DNA of 64,000 nt from NCBI RefSeq assembly GCF_036226765.1, contig NZ_CP109017.1:248001-312000 (forward strand). The letters run 5' to 3'. Numbering within the stretch: position 1 is the first letter of the stretch; each line of letters starts with the position of its first letter. Below are positions 8,154 through 17,385 of the stretch, piece by piece. The notes under the pieces were generated by a model that made no database searches, had not been told where the DNA came from, and saw nothing but the letters and a program-made list of their open reading frames with translations. This DNA comes from Streptomyces sp. NBC_00670. Its GTDB lineage: Bacteria; Actinomycetota; Actinomycetes; Streptomycetales; Streptomycetaceae. Made by a program: the position numbers and the translations under genes.

Positions 8154-8723
8154 ATGGCTCGCTGGGAACCCAATGCCGCGCAACGACTCGCCGCCGCCGC
8201 GCTCGAACTGTTCGACGAGCGCGGATACGACCGCACGACCGTGCTCGACATCGCGCAGCGCGCCGGGCTCGCCAAGAGCACCTTCTTCCGGCACTTCCCG
8301 GACAAACGGGCGGTGCTCTTCGGCGAGGACCCGCTCACCGGGCCGCTCGTCGCCGCGATCACCGCGGCGCCCGCCGCCGCCACTGCGCTCGAAGCGGTCG
8401 CGCGCGGTCTCGACGCGCTCGGGCGGGACATCTTCACCGCCGAGCGCCACGCCTTTGTCGCGCGCCGGCGCGCGGTGATCGACGCCCACGCCGACCTCCA
8501 GGAGCGCGAGGCCCTCAAGGGCCTGCATCTGACCGCCGCACTGACCCGTGCCGTCACGGACCGCGGGGTGCCCGCCCTCGCCGCCGAGGTGGCCGCACAA
8601 CTCGGCGCGCTCGCCCTGGCGACGGCATACGAGCGCTGGATCGAGGCCGGTGGCACCGAGGAGTTCGGCACGCTCGCCCGGCAGGCGCTCGACGCCGTGC
8701 GGAGCGCCGCTTCCGGCCTGTGA
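8154..8723 (+). CDS. TetR-family repressor
   Basis: A 189-residue TetR regulator. The N-terminal helix-turn-helix is plain: RLAAAALELFDERGYDRTT, then VLDIAQRAGLAKSTFFRHFP. The remaining two thirds are the ligand-binding helices. The ATG at 8154 was preferred over an in-frame GTG at 8148; neither has a strong ribosome binding site, so a short-leader or leaderless transcript is possible. It is divergent from the NADP oxidoreductase and the two genes share paired palindromes, which indicates autorepression and control of that neighbour. A Cys or quinone-sensing mechanism is not evident from the sequence. Confidence 0.87.
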   Translation: MARWEPNAAQRLAAAALELFDERGYDRTTVLDIAQRAGLAKSTFFRHFPDKRAVLFGEDPLTGPLVAAITAAPAAATALEAVARGLDALGRDIFTAERHAFVARRRAVIDAHADLQEREALKGLHLTAALTRAVTDRGVPALAAEVAAQLGALALATAYERWIEAGGTEEFGTLARQALDAVRSAASGL

Positions 8724-8945
8724 AAGGCCGCCCACCGGCGCCGCCCACTGCGGATCGGACGGCGCGCCGTCAGCGCCGCGGGTGACGGCGAGTGACACGG
8801 CTCCCCCACCCTCCATGCACCGCAGAGGTGCTCGATCGGAGGCGAGGCACACCTCGCACCGGAGGGTCGGTTCAGTCCCGCCCCTCCGCGCAGGCCACCG
8901 GTCCGAGCAGCGACGGTGAGGAGGACACCGCACGCCGGAGGACTG

Positions 8946-9809
8946 TCATTCCTGCCCCTGGCCGCTCTGCGGCAGCCGGTCTGTCGCGTCGGTGACCTCG
9001 GCGGCCGGCGGAGCCTTCACGTCCACCTCGGTGCCGAAGTCGGAGAACTGCATCGTCGTACTGATCTTGACCCGCTCGGACGAGGCGTCGCTGCCGGACT
9101 GTGCGGACGCGGAGGCCTTGGTCGTGAGGTCGACCTGCTGGCGACGGATGCGGCCCTGGTCGTCGAGCCATATCCGCATCGGCAGTGTCGGACCGAGCTG
9201 GTCCTGGAGCCCGGCGCCGCCGGGCAGCTCCGAGACGTCGACCGACACCTTGTACTCGGTGGTGTTGACGCCGTCGATCTTCTCGGTGCCCGCCTTGGAG
9301 ACGTCCTTGTCGGTGATGGCCTTCGCATAGGCGACGGACTGCGCCGGGTCACCGACCTGCTGGGGGTTCATGCCCTGCCGCTCGGCGGCCTTCTTCAGGT
9401 CGACCTTCGTCCACGGCTTGTCGCCGGACGACTTCGAGTCGGGGAGCTTCTGGTAGAGGACCTGATCGACCACGCGCTGCTCGACGGTCTTGTTCCCGAC
9501 GGCGAGGGTCATGGCGCTGTCGCCCTCGTCCAGGTCGATCGCGCCCTTGCCGTCGGTCGTGATCGACTTGCCGTTCGCGCCGACCTTCACCTCGACCTTC
9601 ATCTTCGCCGTCCCGGCCTCGGCGGTCTTGTCGTAGGCGCTGCGCACGGCCGTCGTCCCCTGCTCCTGTGCGTGACCGTCACTCGGGCTCGACGAAGGTG
9701 CGGACCTGCCGCTGTCGGTGCCGCTGTCGTTCCCGCATCCCGTGAGGGCGACGCCGCCCATGACGACGGCCGTCCCCACTGCTCCCACCCTCATCCTCGT
9801 GGACCGCAT
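8946..9809 (-). CDS. LppX/LprG-like lipoprotein
   Basis: A 287-residue exported lipoprotein. The start is the ATG at 9809 behind AAGGAGAG. The signal peptide RMRVGAVGTAVVMGG ends in the lipobox LTGC, so the mature N-terminus is a diacylated Cys followed by a Ser-rich linker. The body contains VRSAYDKTAEAGTAKMKVEV and later MRIWLDDQGRIRRQQVDL, the pattern of the mycobacterial LppX/LprA/LprF/LprG superfamily, whose half-barrel binds lipids or lipoglycans. In Streptomyces its ligand is unknown. It is transcribed away from the GH92 gene, with a long shared intergenic region. Confidence 0.78.
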   Translation of the reverse strand: MRSTRMRVGAVGTAVVMGGVALTGCGNDSGTDSGRSAPSSSPSDGHAQEQGTTAVRSAYDKTAEAGTAKMKVEVKVGANGKSITTDGKGAIDLDEGDSAMTLAVGNKTVEQRVVDQVLYQKLPDSKSSGDKPWTKVDLKKAAERQGMNPQQVGDPAQSVAYAKAITDKDVSKAGTEKIDGVNTTEYKVSVDVSELPGGAGLQDQLGPTLPMRIWLDDQGRIRRQQVDLTTKASASAQSGSDASSERVKISTTMQFSDFGTEVDVKAPPAAEVTDATDRLPQSGQGQE

Positions 9810-10297
9810 GACGCTCTCTCCTTGCCTCGGTGGACACGATGGCCGACGGGCCCTGGAACCGCCGTCGGCTCCTCCACGCGAGTGCCCTGGGAGGCCGCGG
9901 AACAGCCCCTGGGGCAGGGGGGTTGGCCTGTTCCGGGGGGTGTCCGTGCGAGGTCGGGCCAAGTTCGCGCGTTCACCGTGCCGGAAGGCGGGGACCGGGA
10001 AGGAACCGGCTTCTCGGAACGAATGCGGAATATGAACCTCCGCATGAGGGCGCCAAGCCCCGTCCCCGAACCGGATGTTCACCCATGCGGCCTTCTGGAC
10101 GGGTCCGGTTCGCCTTTCGTACGCCTTCCCCGTGTCTGATGAGCAGGCAGTTGTGCACGCGGCGGGTGCAATTCCGCACGTGTCCATTACCGTCTTTCCC
10201 CGAGTGCGCGTGTTCCGGTCGTTTTGGCGCTGACAACGTTGTCTCGCCCCCTGTCGGCCGGGGCGTGCGCGGGTACCGCGAACGCTGGAGAGGTTTC
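9810..10297. other. 488-bp divergent intergenic region
   Basis: This separates the minus-strand lipoprotein from the plus-strand GH92 gene. The clear signals are the ribosome binding sites at both ends and the palindrome at 10232-10243. The open frames crossing it show no family resemblance and look like GC-bias artefacts. I see no RNA gene. Confidence 0.5.
10232..10243. promoter_or_regulatory. LacI-type operator GACAACGTTGTC upstream of GH92
   Basis: A perfect 12-bp palindrome with the central CG typical of LacI/GalR operators, 54 bp before the GH92 start. The identical 12-mer occurs at 45482-45493 before the GH127-type gene, which strengthens the case that it is a real operator. No LacI-type regulator gene is in the window, so the protein acts from elsewhere. 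Confidence 0.7.
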
Positions 10298-13200
10298 GTG
10301 CCGAGAAGATCCATAAGACCCCAAGTGCCCCCGCCCGGCCCGGCCCTGGCGCGGAGCGCCCACCGGAACCGCCGGCCGCTGCGGGCGACGGTCGCCGCGC
10401 TGCTCGCGGGTTCGCTCGGCCTCGCCGCGCTGGTGAGCGGCGGCGGTACGGCGCTGGCGCTGCCCGGCGCGGCCACCGCCGCGGGGTCCGCCACGTCCGC
10501 CGGGTCGTCCGGCGGCACGGACTACACGAAGCTCGTCGACCCGTTCGTGTCGACCGCGGGCGACGACGGCAACGACCTGCCCGGCGCCGAGGCCCCGCAC
10601 AGCCTGGCCAAGGTCAACCCGATGACCACGCCGGGCCGCAACCACTCCGGGTACGACTACGACGAGGACCACATCGCCGGGTTCACCGCCACGAATCTCG
10701 ACGGGGTCGGCGGCTCCGGTGGCGGCGGCGACCTGCTGGTCGTCCCGACCTCCGTGCGCTACGACAGCCGCCCCGCCGCGAGCAGTTACGCGCACCCGTA
10801 CAGCCACGACGACGAGCGCGCGACGCCGGGCTCCTACCAGGTGGGCCTCGGCGCCCTCGCCGGCACCGGCTCGTCGGTGACGCAGGGCTCCGGGACCATC
10901 GACGCCGAGATGACGGCGACGACGCGTACGGCGCTGGAACGTTACCGCTTCCCCGCCGGGGCGACGCCGCAGCTCGTCCTCGACCTCGCCAACAACTACA
11001 CCAGCCGCACCCGTTCGACCCTGAAGGCGACGACGCTGGCGGACGGGACCACCCAGCTCACCGGGCAGATCGCGGGGTCCTTCAACGGCGCCTCCTACCG
11101 GCTGTACTACGCCGCCACCACCAACCTCCCCGTCACCTCCCTCAAGAGCTGGGGCGACGACGGCAAGCTGAGCGACGCCACCGCCCAGGACGGCACCGAC
11201 ACCGGCGCCGTCCTCGGGTTCGACACCTCCGCCGGTGACGACGTCCAACTGCGCATCACGCTGTCCCCGATCAGCGCCGAACAGGCCGTGGCCGACCAGC
11301 GCGCCGAGGTGGGCGACCTCGGCTTCGACCAGGCGAAGGCGCGGACGAAGGCCGAGTGGAACGACACCCTCGGCGCCGTCGCCGTGAAGGCCTCCGCCAC
11401 GTCGGACCCCGGCTCGACGCTCACCAAGGAGTTCTACACGCACCTGTACCGCATGTACGGGCTCCCGGTGAACGCCACCAGCACCAGCGGCACGTACCGC
11501 GGCGTGGACGGGGCGGTGCACAAGGCGAACGGCTTCACGTACTACGACGGCTGGTCCACCTGGGACGACTTCCGCAAGTACTCGGTGGAGGCGTACATCG
11601 ACCCGGCCACCTACCGGGACATGGTGCAGTCGGCCGTCCTGCTCTTCGCCGACGCGCGCACCACGGGCAAGAGCCCGGGCAGCCTCACGCACTCGGTGCC
11701 GACCGTGCGCTGGGAGCGTTCGGCCGTGGTGATCGCCGACGCGCTGTCCAAGGGCTACAAGAACTTCGACCGGCTCGACGAGGCCTACCCGGCCCTGAAG
11801 TCGTACGTCGGCTACTACACGGGCACGCAGTTGCGGCAGGGCTACGTCGAAGGTGATCCCGGGACGACCGTCCAGCGCGGCTACGACCAGTGGGCGCTGT
11901 CCGTCATCGCCGACGCGCTCGGCAAGGACGCGGACGCCGAGAAGCTGCGCACCCAGTCGACGATGGCCATCGACAACCTCGTCAAGTCCGGTGCCTGGAC
12001 GGCCGCCGACGGCACCAAGGTGGGTGTGCTCACCCCGCGCGCCTCGGGCGGCGACTGGCAGAGCGCGGACTACGAGAAGTTCGAGGAGGCCAAGCTCTAC
12101 CAGGGCACGCTCTGGCAGTACCACTGGTACGACGCCTACGACATGGGCGGTCTGATCAAGGCCATGGGCGGCGAGAAGGCCGGCCGGGCCGCCATCGAGC
12201 ACATGTTCGGCGAGGACTCCGACGCCGACGACGGCTCGACCATGCTGCACTCCAACGCCAACGAGATCGACCTCCAGGCGCCCTACCTCTTCAACTACGT
12301 CGGCGAGCCGAGCCTGACGCAGAAGTGGGTGCGCGCCATCTACACCGGCTCCACCTGGAACCGGTACATCGCGACCGGCTCCACGGGTGAGGCCCCCAGC
12401 TCCGGCGGCGAGTTCACCCCGCCGGTGAAGACCCAGGTGTACAAGCTCTCCCCCAAGGGCTTCCTGCCGACGATGGACAACGACGCCGGCACCATGTCGA
12501 CCATGTTCGTCGCCGCCGCGCTCGGGCTGTTCCCGGTGACCGCCGGGTCCAGCCAGTTCCAGATCGGCAGCCCGTTCTTCGACTCGACGACCATCACCTA
12601 CGCCAACGGCACGAAGTTCACGGTGAAGGCGGACGGCGTCTCGCCGGACAACTACTACGTGCAGCGGGCGACCTACAACGGTTCCCGGTTCTCCAACACC
12701 TGGCTCGACTACTCGCAGATCATCTCCGGCGGCACCCTGGACTTCACCATGGGCGCCAAGCCGTCGAAGTGGGGCGCGGACACCAAGCCCGCGTACTCCC
12801 TGAACACCGACGGCGGCGACACCGGCGGCGGCACGGACACGGGCAAGGGCGACACCGTCGTCTCCGCCCGTCCGGCCACCGTGAAGACCGCCGCGGACGG
12901 CACCGTCGACGGCAGCGTGAAGCTCACCCTGGACGGGCGGGCGCGGTTCGCCGCGCGCAAGGGCACCAGCCTCACCCGGACCGGTGCGGCCTCGGTGACC
13001 GGCCTGCCGGACGGCGTCACCGCCGACCTCCGCGTGACGGGCTCACGCACGGCGACGCTGTCGCTCAGCGGCACCGCGAAGGTCGACGCCCGGTTCGGCC
13101 TCACCTTCGCCGACAAGGCATTCGCCCACCATGTGCCGGCCTCGTCGGTGCGCGGCACCGGGGTGTCGGTGACCGACCCGCTCCTCCTCTCCGCCGCCGC

Positions 13201-16200
13201 GGTGCAGCGCGGAAGCCTGAAGACTCTCGTGGACCAGGCCTCCCTGGTGCGCGGCACCCACTACTCCGACGGCTCCTTCAGCCTGTTCCGGTCGGCGCTC
13301 GAACGCGCGCGGACCGTCCTCGCGGACACCGCCGCCACGACCGCCACCCTCATGGCCGCGCACGACGCGCTCCAGTCCGCCATCGAGGCGCTCACCATCG
13401 ACGAGGGCGGCTACGCCGTCCTCCAGGCCGAGGACCCGGACGCCATGGAGGGTCCGAGCCTGGTGAAGGAGGCCTACTACTCCGACGGCGACCTCGGCGG
13501 CGTCACCGAGGGCGCGTGGGAGAAGTACACCAAGCTGGACTTCGGCGGGGTCGCCCCGCACAGCGTCTCCGTCCGCTACGCCAACTCCCAGGCGACGACG
13601 GCGAAGCCGAGCAGCGTCGACATCCACGCCGGTGACGCCGACGGCCCCGTGGTCGCCACCGTCTCGCTGCCCGGCACGGGAAGCTGGCAGAGCTACACCA
13701 CGGTGCGGGCGACCGTCACCGACCCCGAGGCCCTGCTGAACGCCTCGGCCGCGACCTTCGTCTTCCACGCCCCGTCCGGACAGAGCTGGGTGTCGAACTT
13801 CGACTGGTACCAGTTCTCCCCGTACGACGTGTCCTCCTCCCCCACCACCACGCTCGCCACGCTCACCGCGGCCAACAGCACCACGACCGGCGACGGTTCG
13901 CTGCCGCTGAAGCTCTCGGGCGGCATCTTCGAGAACGTGACGAACGGCGCGTGGGCCGAGTGGCACGGCACCGATCTGGGTGACGGCGCCGACAGCGTGA
14001 CCGTCCAGTACGACAAGCCGCAGTCGCGTGCCGCGTCGGACTCGCACATCGAGCTGCACCTCGGCTCGAAGGACGGCACGAGAAGCGTCGACATCCCCCT
14101 GGACTACACCGGTTCGGGCTGGGGCACCCTCGCCACCACGACCGTCCGGCTGGACCCGAGCGTCTTCACCGGCGTCCAGGACGTCTACGCCGACTTCGTC
14201 TCCAGCACCCAGACCTCCGACCGGCCGTACGTGGCCAACATCCACGCGCTCACCCTGACGCAGAGTGCCGACGCCCCGGTGTTCTTCGACGCCACGGCGT
14301 TCGACGCGCACAGCGGCGGCGGGCTCAAGAGCGAGCCGGCCGGCTGGAGCGACGCGGGCTCGGCCACCGACCTCGGCGGCACCTACGACGGGGCGTGGCT
14401 CGACTACGGCGACATCGACTTCGGCCGCTCGGCGAAGAACACCGTCACGCTCACCTACGTCAACAACTCCGCGCGCTGCGGCACCGGTTCGGCCGTCCAG
14501 CTCTACCTGGACGACTTCGACGCGGCGAACCCCGGCACGCCGTACGCGACCGTCCCGCTGCCCGTCACCGGAAGTTCGTGGTCGTCCGGCGGTACGACGA
14601 GCCTGACCCTGCCCAAGTCGATCACCGGCACGCACGGCGTCCACCTCCGGCTGACGACGAACGCGGACTCCTCGCACCCGTACGTCGCCAACCTGGGCCG
14701 GATCACCTTCAGCCACGTCGAGGCACCCGCCGAGACGGACAAGGCCGCGCTGAACAAGGCGATCGAGCGGTACGCGGGGCTGTCCGACGACGCGGAACGG
14801 TACGGCAGCATCGACTTCGGGGTGTTCCAGCGCGAACTGGCCGCCGCCCGCGCCCTCGTGGACGCCGACGACGCGACCCAGCTCGAGGTGGACACGCAGA
14901 CCCGTGGTCTCACCCTGGCCGCCAAGCAGCTCGTCCCGCTGCCGCGGCTGAGGCTGGACAGCCTGGTCGCCACCGCGTCGGCCCTGGTCGACGCCCGCTA
15001 CACGGACGCCTCCTGGAAGGCGTTCACCGAGGCGTTGACCGCCGCGAAGACCGCGCTCGCGGACGAGGCGGCCGAGGACGAGACCCTGACCACCCGGTAC
15101 AAGGCCCTCGACCACGCCATGTCCGCGCTCACCACCAGGCGCAGGACGGTGCCCGCCGCACCCGGCGCCGTGTCGGCCACCGTGTCCGGCACCAGCGTCA
15201 AGGTCGGCTGGTCCGCCCCCGAGGACACCGGCGGCTCCCCGGTCACCGGCTACGTGGTGGTCCTGGACGACGACCACCAGGTCGAGATCCACGACCCGGA
15301 CAGCCGGGCCACGACCTTCAGTTGGCTGCCCACCGGCCGGTCGTACACGGCACGGGTCCGCGCCGTGAACGCGGTCGGCACCTCGCACGCGAGCGCCGCC
15401 ACCGCGCCCGTGGTCACCGGGGGCAGCACGCCGCAGCGGCCCACCGTCACCGGGGTGCTCACCGACGGCAGGCAGGTCCGGGTGACCTGGAGCGCGGCCG
15501 GTGACGGCGGCTTCCCGGTCCTCGGCTACACCGTGATGCTGGACGACGGCACCACCGCGCACGTGTCCGGCACCGCGGACACGGCACTGCTCACCAGCGA
15601 GAGCAAGGCCAAGGCGCACACGGCGACCGTCACCGCCCTCACCCTGGCGGGCACCTCGGACGCCACCAGCACGGCCGACACGGCCGGCACGACGGCGACC
15701 GACGCCTCCGACCCCGGAACGTACGAGCCGTCCCCGTTCCCCGACGACACGCTCGACGCGGACTACGCGTCGGACGAGTGGCCGAAGACCGACGACGGCA
15801 CGGACTACTTCAACAACCTGCTCAGCGGCTTCGACGACCTGCCGTCCACCGTCCTGGGCGCCAACGAGAAGTCGCCCGCCGGGACCCCGCTCACCGCCGA
15901 GAACGACGAGATCGCCGTCCGCATCAACAACGCGGCGACACAGAAGGAGGTGGACCGGGCCGAGGTCGACGCGTCGCACAGCGCGACCGTCACGATGGCC
16001 GACGGTCTCGGCTCGCGGCTCGGCACGCTCTACGAGGACGCGCTGAACGGCGGCCAACTGCCCAAGACCAGCGCGCTGTTCTCCCGCGTCACCGAGAACC
16101 TCGACACCCACGACGCGGCGAAGAACCACTTCGACTACCTGCGGCCGTACGTACGGCTCGGGTTCGTCGGGGACGGCGGTGACATCTACGAGTCGCAGGA

Positions 16201-17275
16201 CGGGTCCTACAGCGGCCTCGCCACCAGCGGGTCGTACCCGAGCGGTCACACCTACGGCGGCTACGAGGCCGGGACCATCCTGGCCACGCTCCTTCCGGAG
16301 CTGGCACCGTCGATCCTCGCGCGCGCCTCGGAGTACGGGAACAACCGGATCGTCCTCGGGTTCCACTACCCGCTCGACGTCATGGGCGGCCGCATCGGCG
16401 CCCAGGCCACCGTGGCGCACCGGTGGGCGGACCCCGAGTTCGAGAAGCTGCTCACCCAGGCCCACACCGAGATCGAGAACGTGCTGCTCGCGCGGTGCGA
16501 GAAGGAGGGCTACGGCGACACCCTGACGGCGTGCGCGGGCGACCCGTACGGGGGGCTGAGCACGGCGCAGGACATCGACCTGTACACACAGCGGCTGACC
16601 TACGGGTTCTCCCGTACGGGCAAGGCGGGGCAGGCCCTGAAGGCGCCGGCCGACGCGGCGGCGCTGCTGGTCACGGCCTTCCCGGACCTCACCACCGCGC
16701 AGCGCACCCAGATCCTCGAGCAGACGGCGACGGACTCCGGGTACCCGCTCGACCTGACCGGGGAAGGCGGCGCGAGCTGGCAGCGGATCAACCTGGCGGC
16801 CGCGATGGCGGCGGACGTGGTCGTGAACGCCGACGGTTCGGTCACGGTGACGAACTTCGCGGACGCCACCAGGGCGAGTGTCGCGGACGCCCGCGCGCTC
16901 ACCGTGGGCGGCGCCGCGATCGACGGGTTCGACCCGGAGGTGTCCACCTACGTCGTCGACTGGCCGAAGAACCGGCCGATTCCGGCGGTCACCGCGGTGC
17001 CGGCCGCGTCCGGAGCGCGGGTGAAGGTCACCAGCGGCGGCTCCGTGCTCACCTCGGACTCGTCCCGGTTCACCACCCGTACGCTCACGGTGACCTCGGC
17101 CAACGGTGAGGTCACCCGGACGTACACCATCGGGTTCCGGCGCTCGGGCCACGACCACCGGCCGTACGCGTCCGGCGGTCACGACGGGGGCGGCGACGGC
17201 CGGGGCTCCGGCGGCGGTCCGCTCTGGTCACCGGCCACGGAGTGGGCGGGACGGAACGGGCCGGGAAGGTGGTGA
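10298..17275 (+). CDS. Exported GH92 alpha-mannosidase fused to CBM6-like, FIVAR, FN3 and PAP2 phosphatase domains
   Basis: A 2325-residue modular exported enzyme. The GTG at 10298 follows GGAGAGG; the frame stays open upstream to 9830 but without homology. Order: Arg-rich N-terminus and signal peptide (to about 60); GH92 (about 77-820), with a DND triplet at 727-729 in the C-terminal catalytic block LPTMDNDAGTMSTMF; a beta-sandwich and helical linker (850-1035); three CBM6-like modules (1041-1177, 1186-1324, 1327-1474); FIVAR-like helices (1478-1610); two FN3 (1614-1797); a PAP2 acid phosphatase (1840-2040); and a cadherin-like tail (2178-2284). The phosphatase signature is complete: K1942...R1949-P1950, PSGH at 1981-1984, R2017, H2023, D2027. 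Family knowledge: GH92 removes terminal alpha-mannose with calcium; PAP2 removes phosphate. The fusion suggests an attack on phosphorylated mannan such as that of yeast walls (inference). Confidence 0.87.
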   Translation: MPRRSIRPQVPPPGPALARSAHRNRRPLRATVAALLAGSLGLAALVSGGGTALALPGAATAAGSATSAGSSGGTDYTKLVDPFVSTAGDDGNDLPGAEAPHSLAKVNPMTTPGRNHSGYDYDEDHIAGFTATNLDGVGGSGGGGDLLVVPTSVRYDSRPAASSYAHPYSHDDERATPGSYQVGLGALAGTGSSVTQGSGTIDAEMTATTRTALERYRFPAGATPQLVLDLANNYTSRTRSTLKATTLADGTTQLTGQIAGSFNGASYRLYYAATTNLPVTSLKSWGDDGKLSDATAQDGTDTGAVLGFDTSAGDDVQLRITLSPISAEQAVADQRAEVGDLGFDQAKARTKAEWNDTLGAVAVKASATSDPGSTLTKEFYTHLYRMYGLPVNATSTSGTYRGVDGAVHKANGFTYYDGWSTWDDFRKYSVEAYIDPATYRDMVQSAVLLFADARTTGKSPGSLTHSVPTVRWERSAVVIADALSKGYKNFDRLDEAYPALKSYVGYYTGTQLRQGYVEGDPGTTVQRGYDQWALSVIADALGKDADAEKLRTQSTMAIDNLVKSGAWTAADGTKVGVLTPRASGGDWQSADYEKFEEAKLYQGTLWQYHWYDAYDMGGLIKAMGGEKAGRAAIEHMFGEDSDADDGSTMLHSNANEIDLQAPYLFNYVGEPSLTQKWVRAIYTGSTWNRYIATGSTGEAPSSGGEFTPPVKTQVYKLSPKGFLPTMDNDAGTMSTMFVAAALGLFPVTAGSSQFQIGSPFFDSTTITYANGTKFTVKADGVSPDNYYVQRATYNGSRFSNTWLDYSQIISGGTLDFTMGAKPSKWGADTKPAYSLNTDGGDTGGGTDTGKGDTVVSARPATVKTAADGTVDGSVKLTLDGRARFAARKGTSLTRTGAASVTGLPDGVTADLRVTGSRTATLSLSGTAKVDARFGLTFADKAFAHHVPASSVRGTGVSVTDPLLLSAAAVQRGSLKTLVDQASLVRGTHYSDGSFSLFRSALERARTVLADTAATTATLMAAHDALQSAIEALTIDEGGYAVLQAEDPDAMEGPSLVKEAYYSDGDLGGVTEGAWEKYTKLDFGGVAPHSVSVRYANSQATTAKPSSVDIHAGDADGPVVATVSLPGTGSWQSYTTVRATVTDPEALLNASAATFVFHAPSGQSWVSNFDWYQFSPYDVSSSPTTTLATLTAANSTTTGDGSLPLKLSGGIFENVTNGAWAEWHGTDLGDGADSVTVQYDKPQSRAASDSHIELHLGSKDGTRSVDIPLDYTGSGWGTLATTTVRLDPSVFTGVQDVYADFVSSTQTSDRPYVANIHALTLTQSADAPVFFDATAFDAHSGGGLKSEPAGWSDAGSATDLGGTYDGAWLDYGDIDFGRSAKNTVTLTYVNNSARCGTGSAVQLYLDDFDAANPGTPYATVPLPVTGSSWSSGGTTSLTLPKSITGTHGVHLRLTTNADSSHPYVANLGRITFSHVEAPAETDKAALNKAIERYAGLSDDAERYGSIDFGVFQRELAAARALVDADDATQLEVDTQTRGLTLAAKQLVPLPRLRLDSLVATASALVDARYTDASWKAFTEALTAAKTALADEAAEDETLTTRYKALDHAMSALTTRRRTVPAAPGAVSATVSGTSVKVGWSAPEDTGGSPVTGYVVVLDDDHQVEIHDPDSRATTFSWLPTGRSYTARVRAVNAVGTSHASAATAPVVTGGSTPQRPTVTGVLTDGRQVRVTWSAAGDGGFPVLGYTVMLDDGTTAHVSGTADTALLTSESKAKAHTATVTALTLAGTSDATSTADTAGTTATDASDPGTYEPSPFPDDTLDADYASDEWPKTDDGTDYFNNLLSGFDDLPSTVLGANEKSPAGTPLTAENDEIAVRINNAATQKEVDRAEVDASHSATVTMADGLGSRLGTLYEDALNGGQLPKTSALFSRVTENLDTHDAAKNHFDYLRPYVRLGFVGDGGDIYESQDGSYSGLATSGSYPSGHTYGGYEAGTILATLLPELAPSILARASEYGNNRIVLGFHYPLDVMGGRIGAQATVAHRWADPEFEKLLTQAHTEIENVLLARCEKEGYGDTLTACAGDPYGGLSTAQDIDLYTQRLTYGFSRTGKAGQALKAPADAAALLVTAFPDLTTAQRTQILEQTATDSGYPLDLTGEGGASWQRINLAAAMAADVVVNADGSVTVTNFADATRASVADARALTVGGAAIDGFDPEVSTYVVDWPKNRPIPAVTAVPAASGARVKVTSGGSVLTSDSSRFTTRTLTVTSANGEVTRTYTIGFRRSGHDHRPYASGGHDGGGDGRGSGGGPLWSPATEWAGRNGPGRW

Positions 17276-17288
17276 CCACCAGGTGAGC

Positions 17289-17329
17289 CCGCCGCCGCCA
17301 GGACGACACGGTCGTCCTGGCGGCGGCGG
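17289..17329 (+). terminator. Strong hairpin terminator after the GH92 gene
   Basis: An 18-bp perfect stem (17289-17306 with 17312-17329) and a 5-base loop, starting 14 bp after the stop codon. It insulates the next operon. Confidence 0.85.
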
Positions 17330-17347
17330 CCGTTTCACGGGCGGTAT

Positions 17348-17363
17348 GCGTACGTTCGTACGC
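17348..17363. promoter_or_regulatory. TetR operator before the acetyltransferase-TetR operon
   Basis: GCGTACGTTCGTACGC has perfect 7-bp arms around a 2-base spacer and lies 23 bp before the acetyltransferase start. A 14-of-16 match, read on the other strand, precedes the exporter gene at 19762-19777. Confidence 0.75.
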
Positions 17364-17385
17364 TCCCGCCTGTACGATCGGCCGC

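Noticed and set aside
9830..10297. Extension of the GH92 protein to 2481 residues
   Set aside because: The added 156 residues show no signal peptide or homology and cross the operator; GTG 10298 has a proper ribosome binding site.
13043..17182. A 1379-codon minus-strand open frame opposite the GH92 gene
   Set aside because: Its translation is Arg/Gly/Val-rich with no motif, and the plus strand has a clear multidomain enzyme. It is an artefact of high GC.
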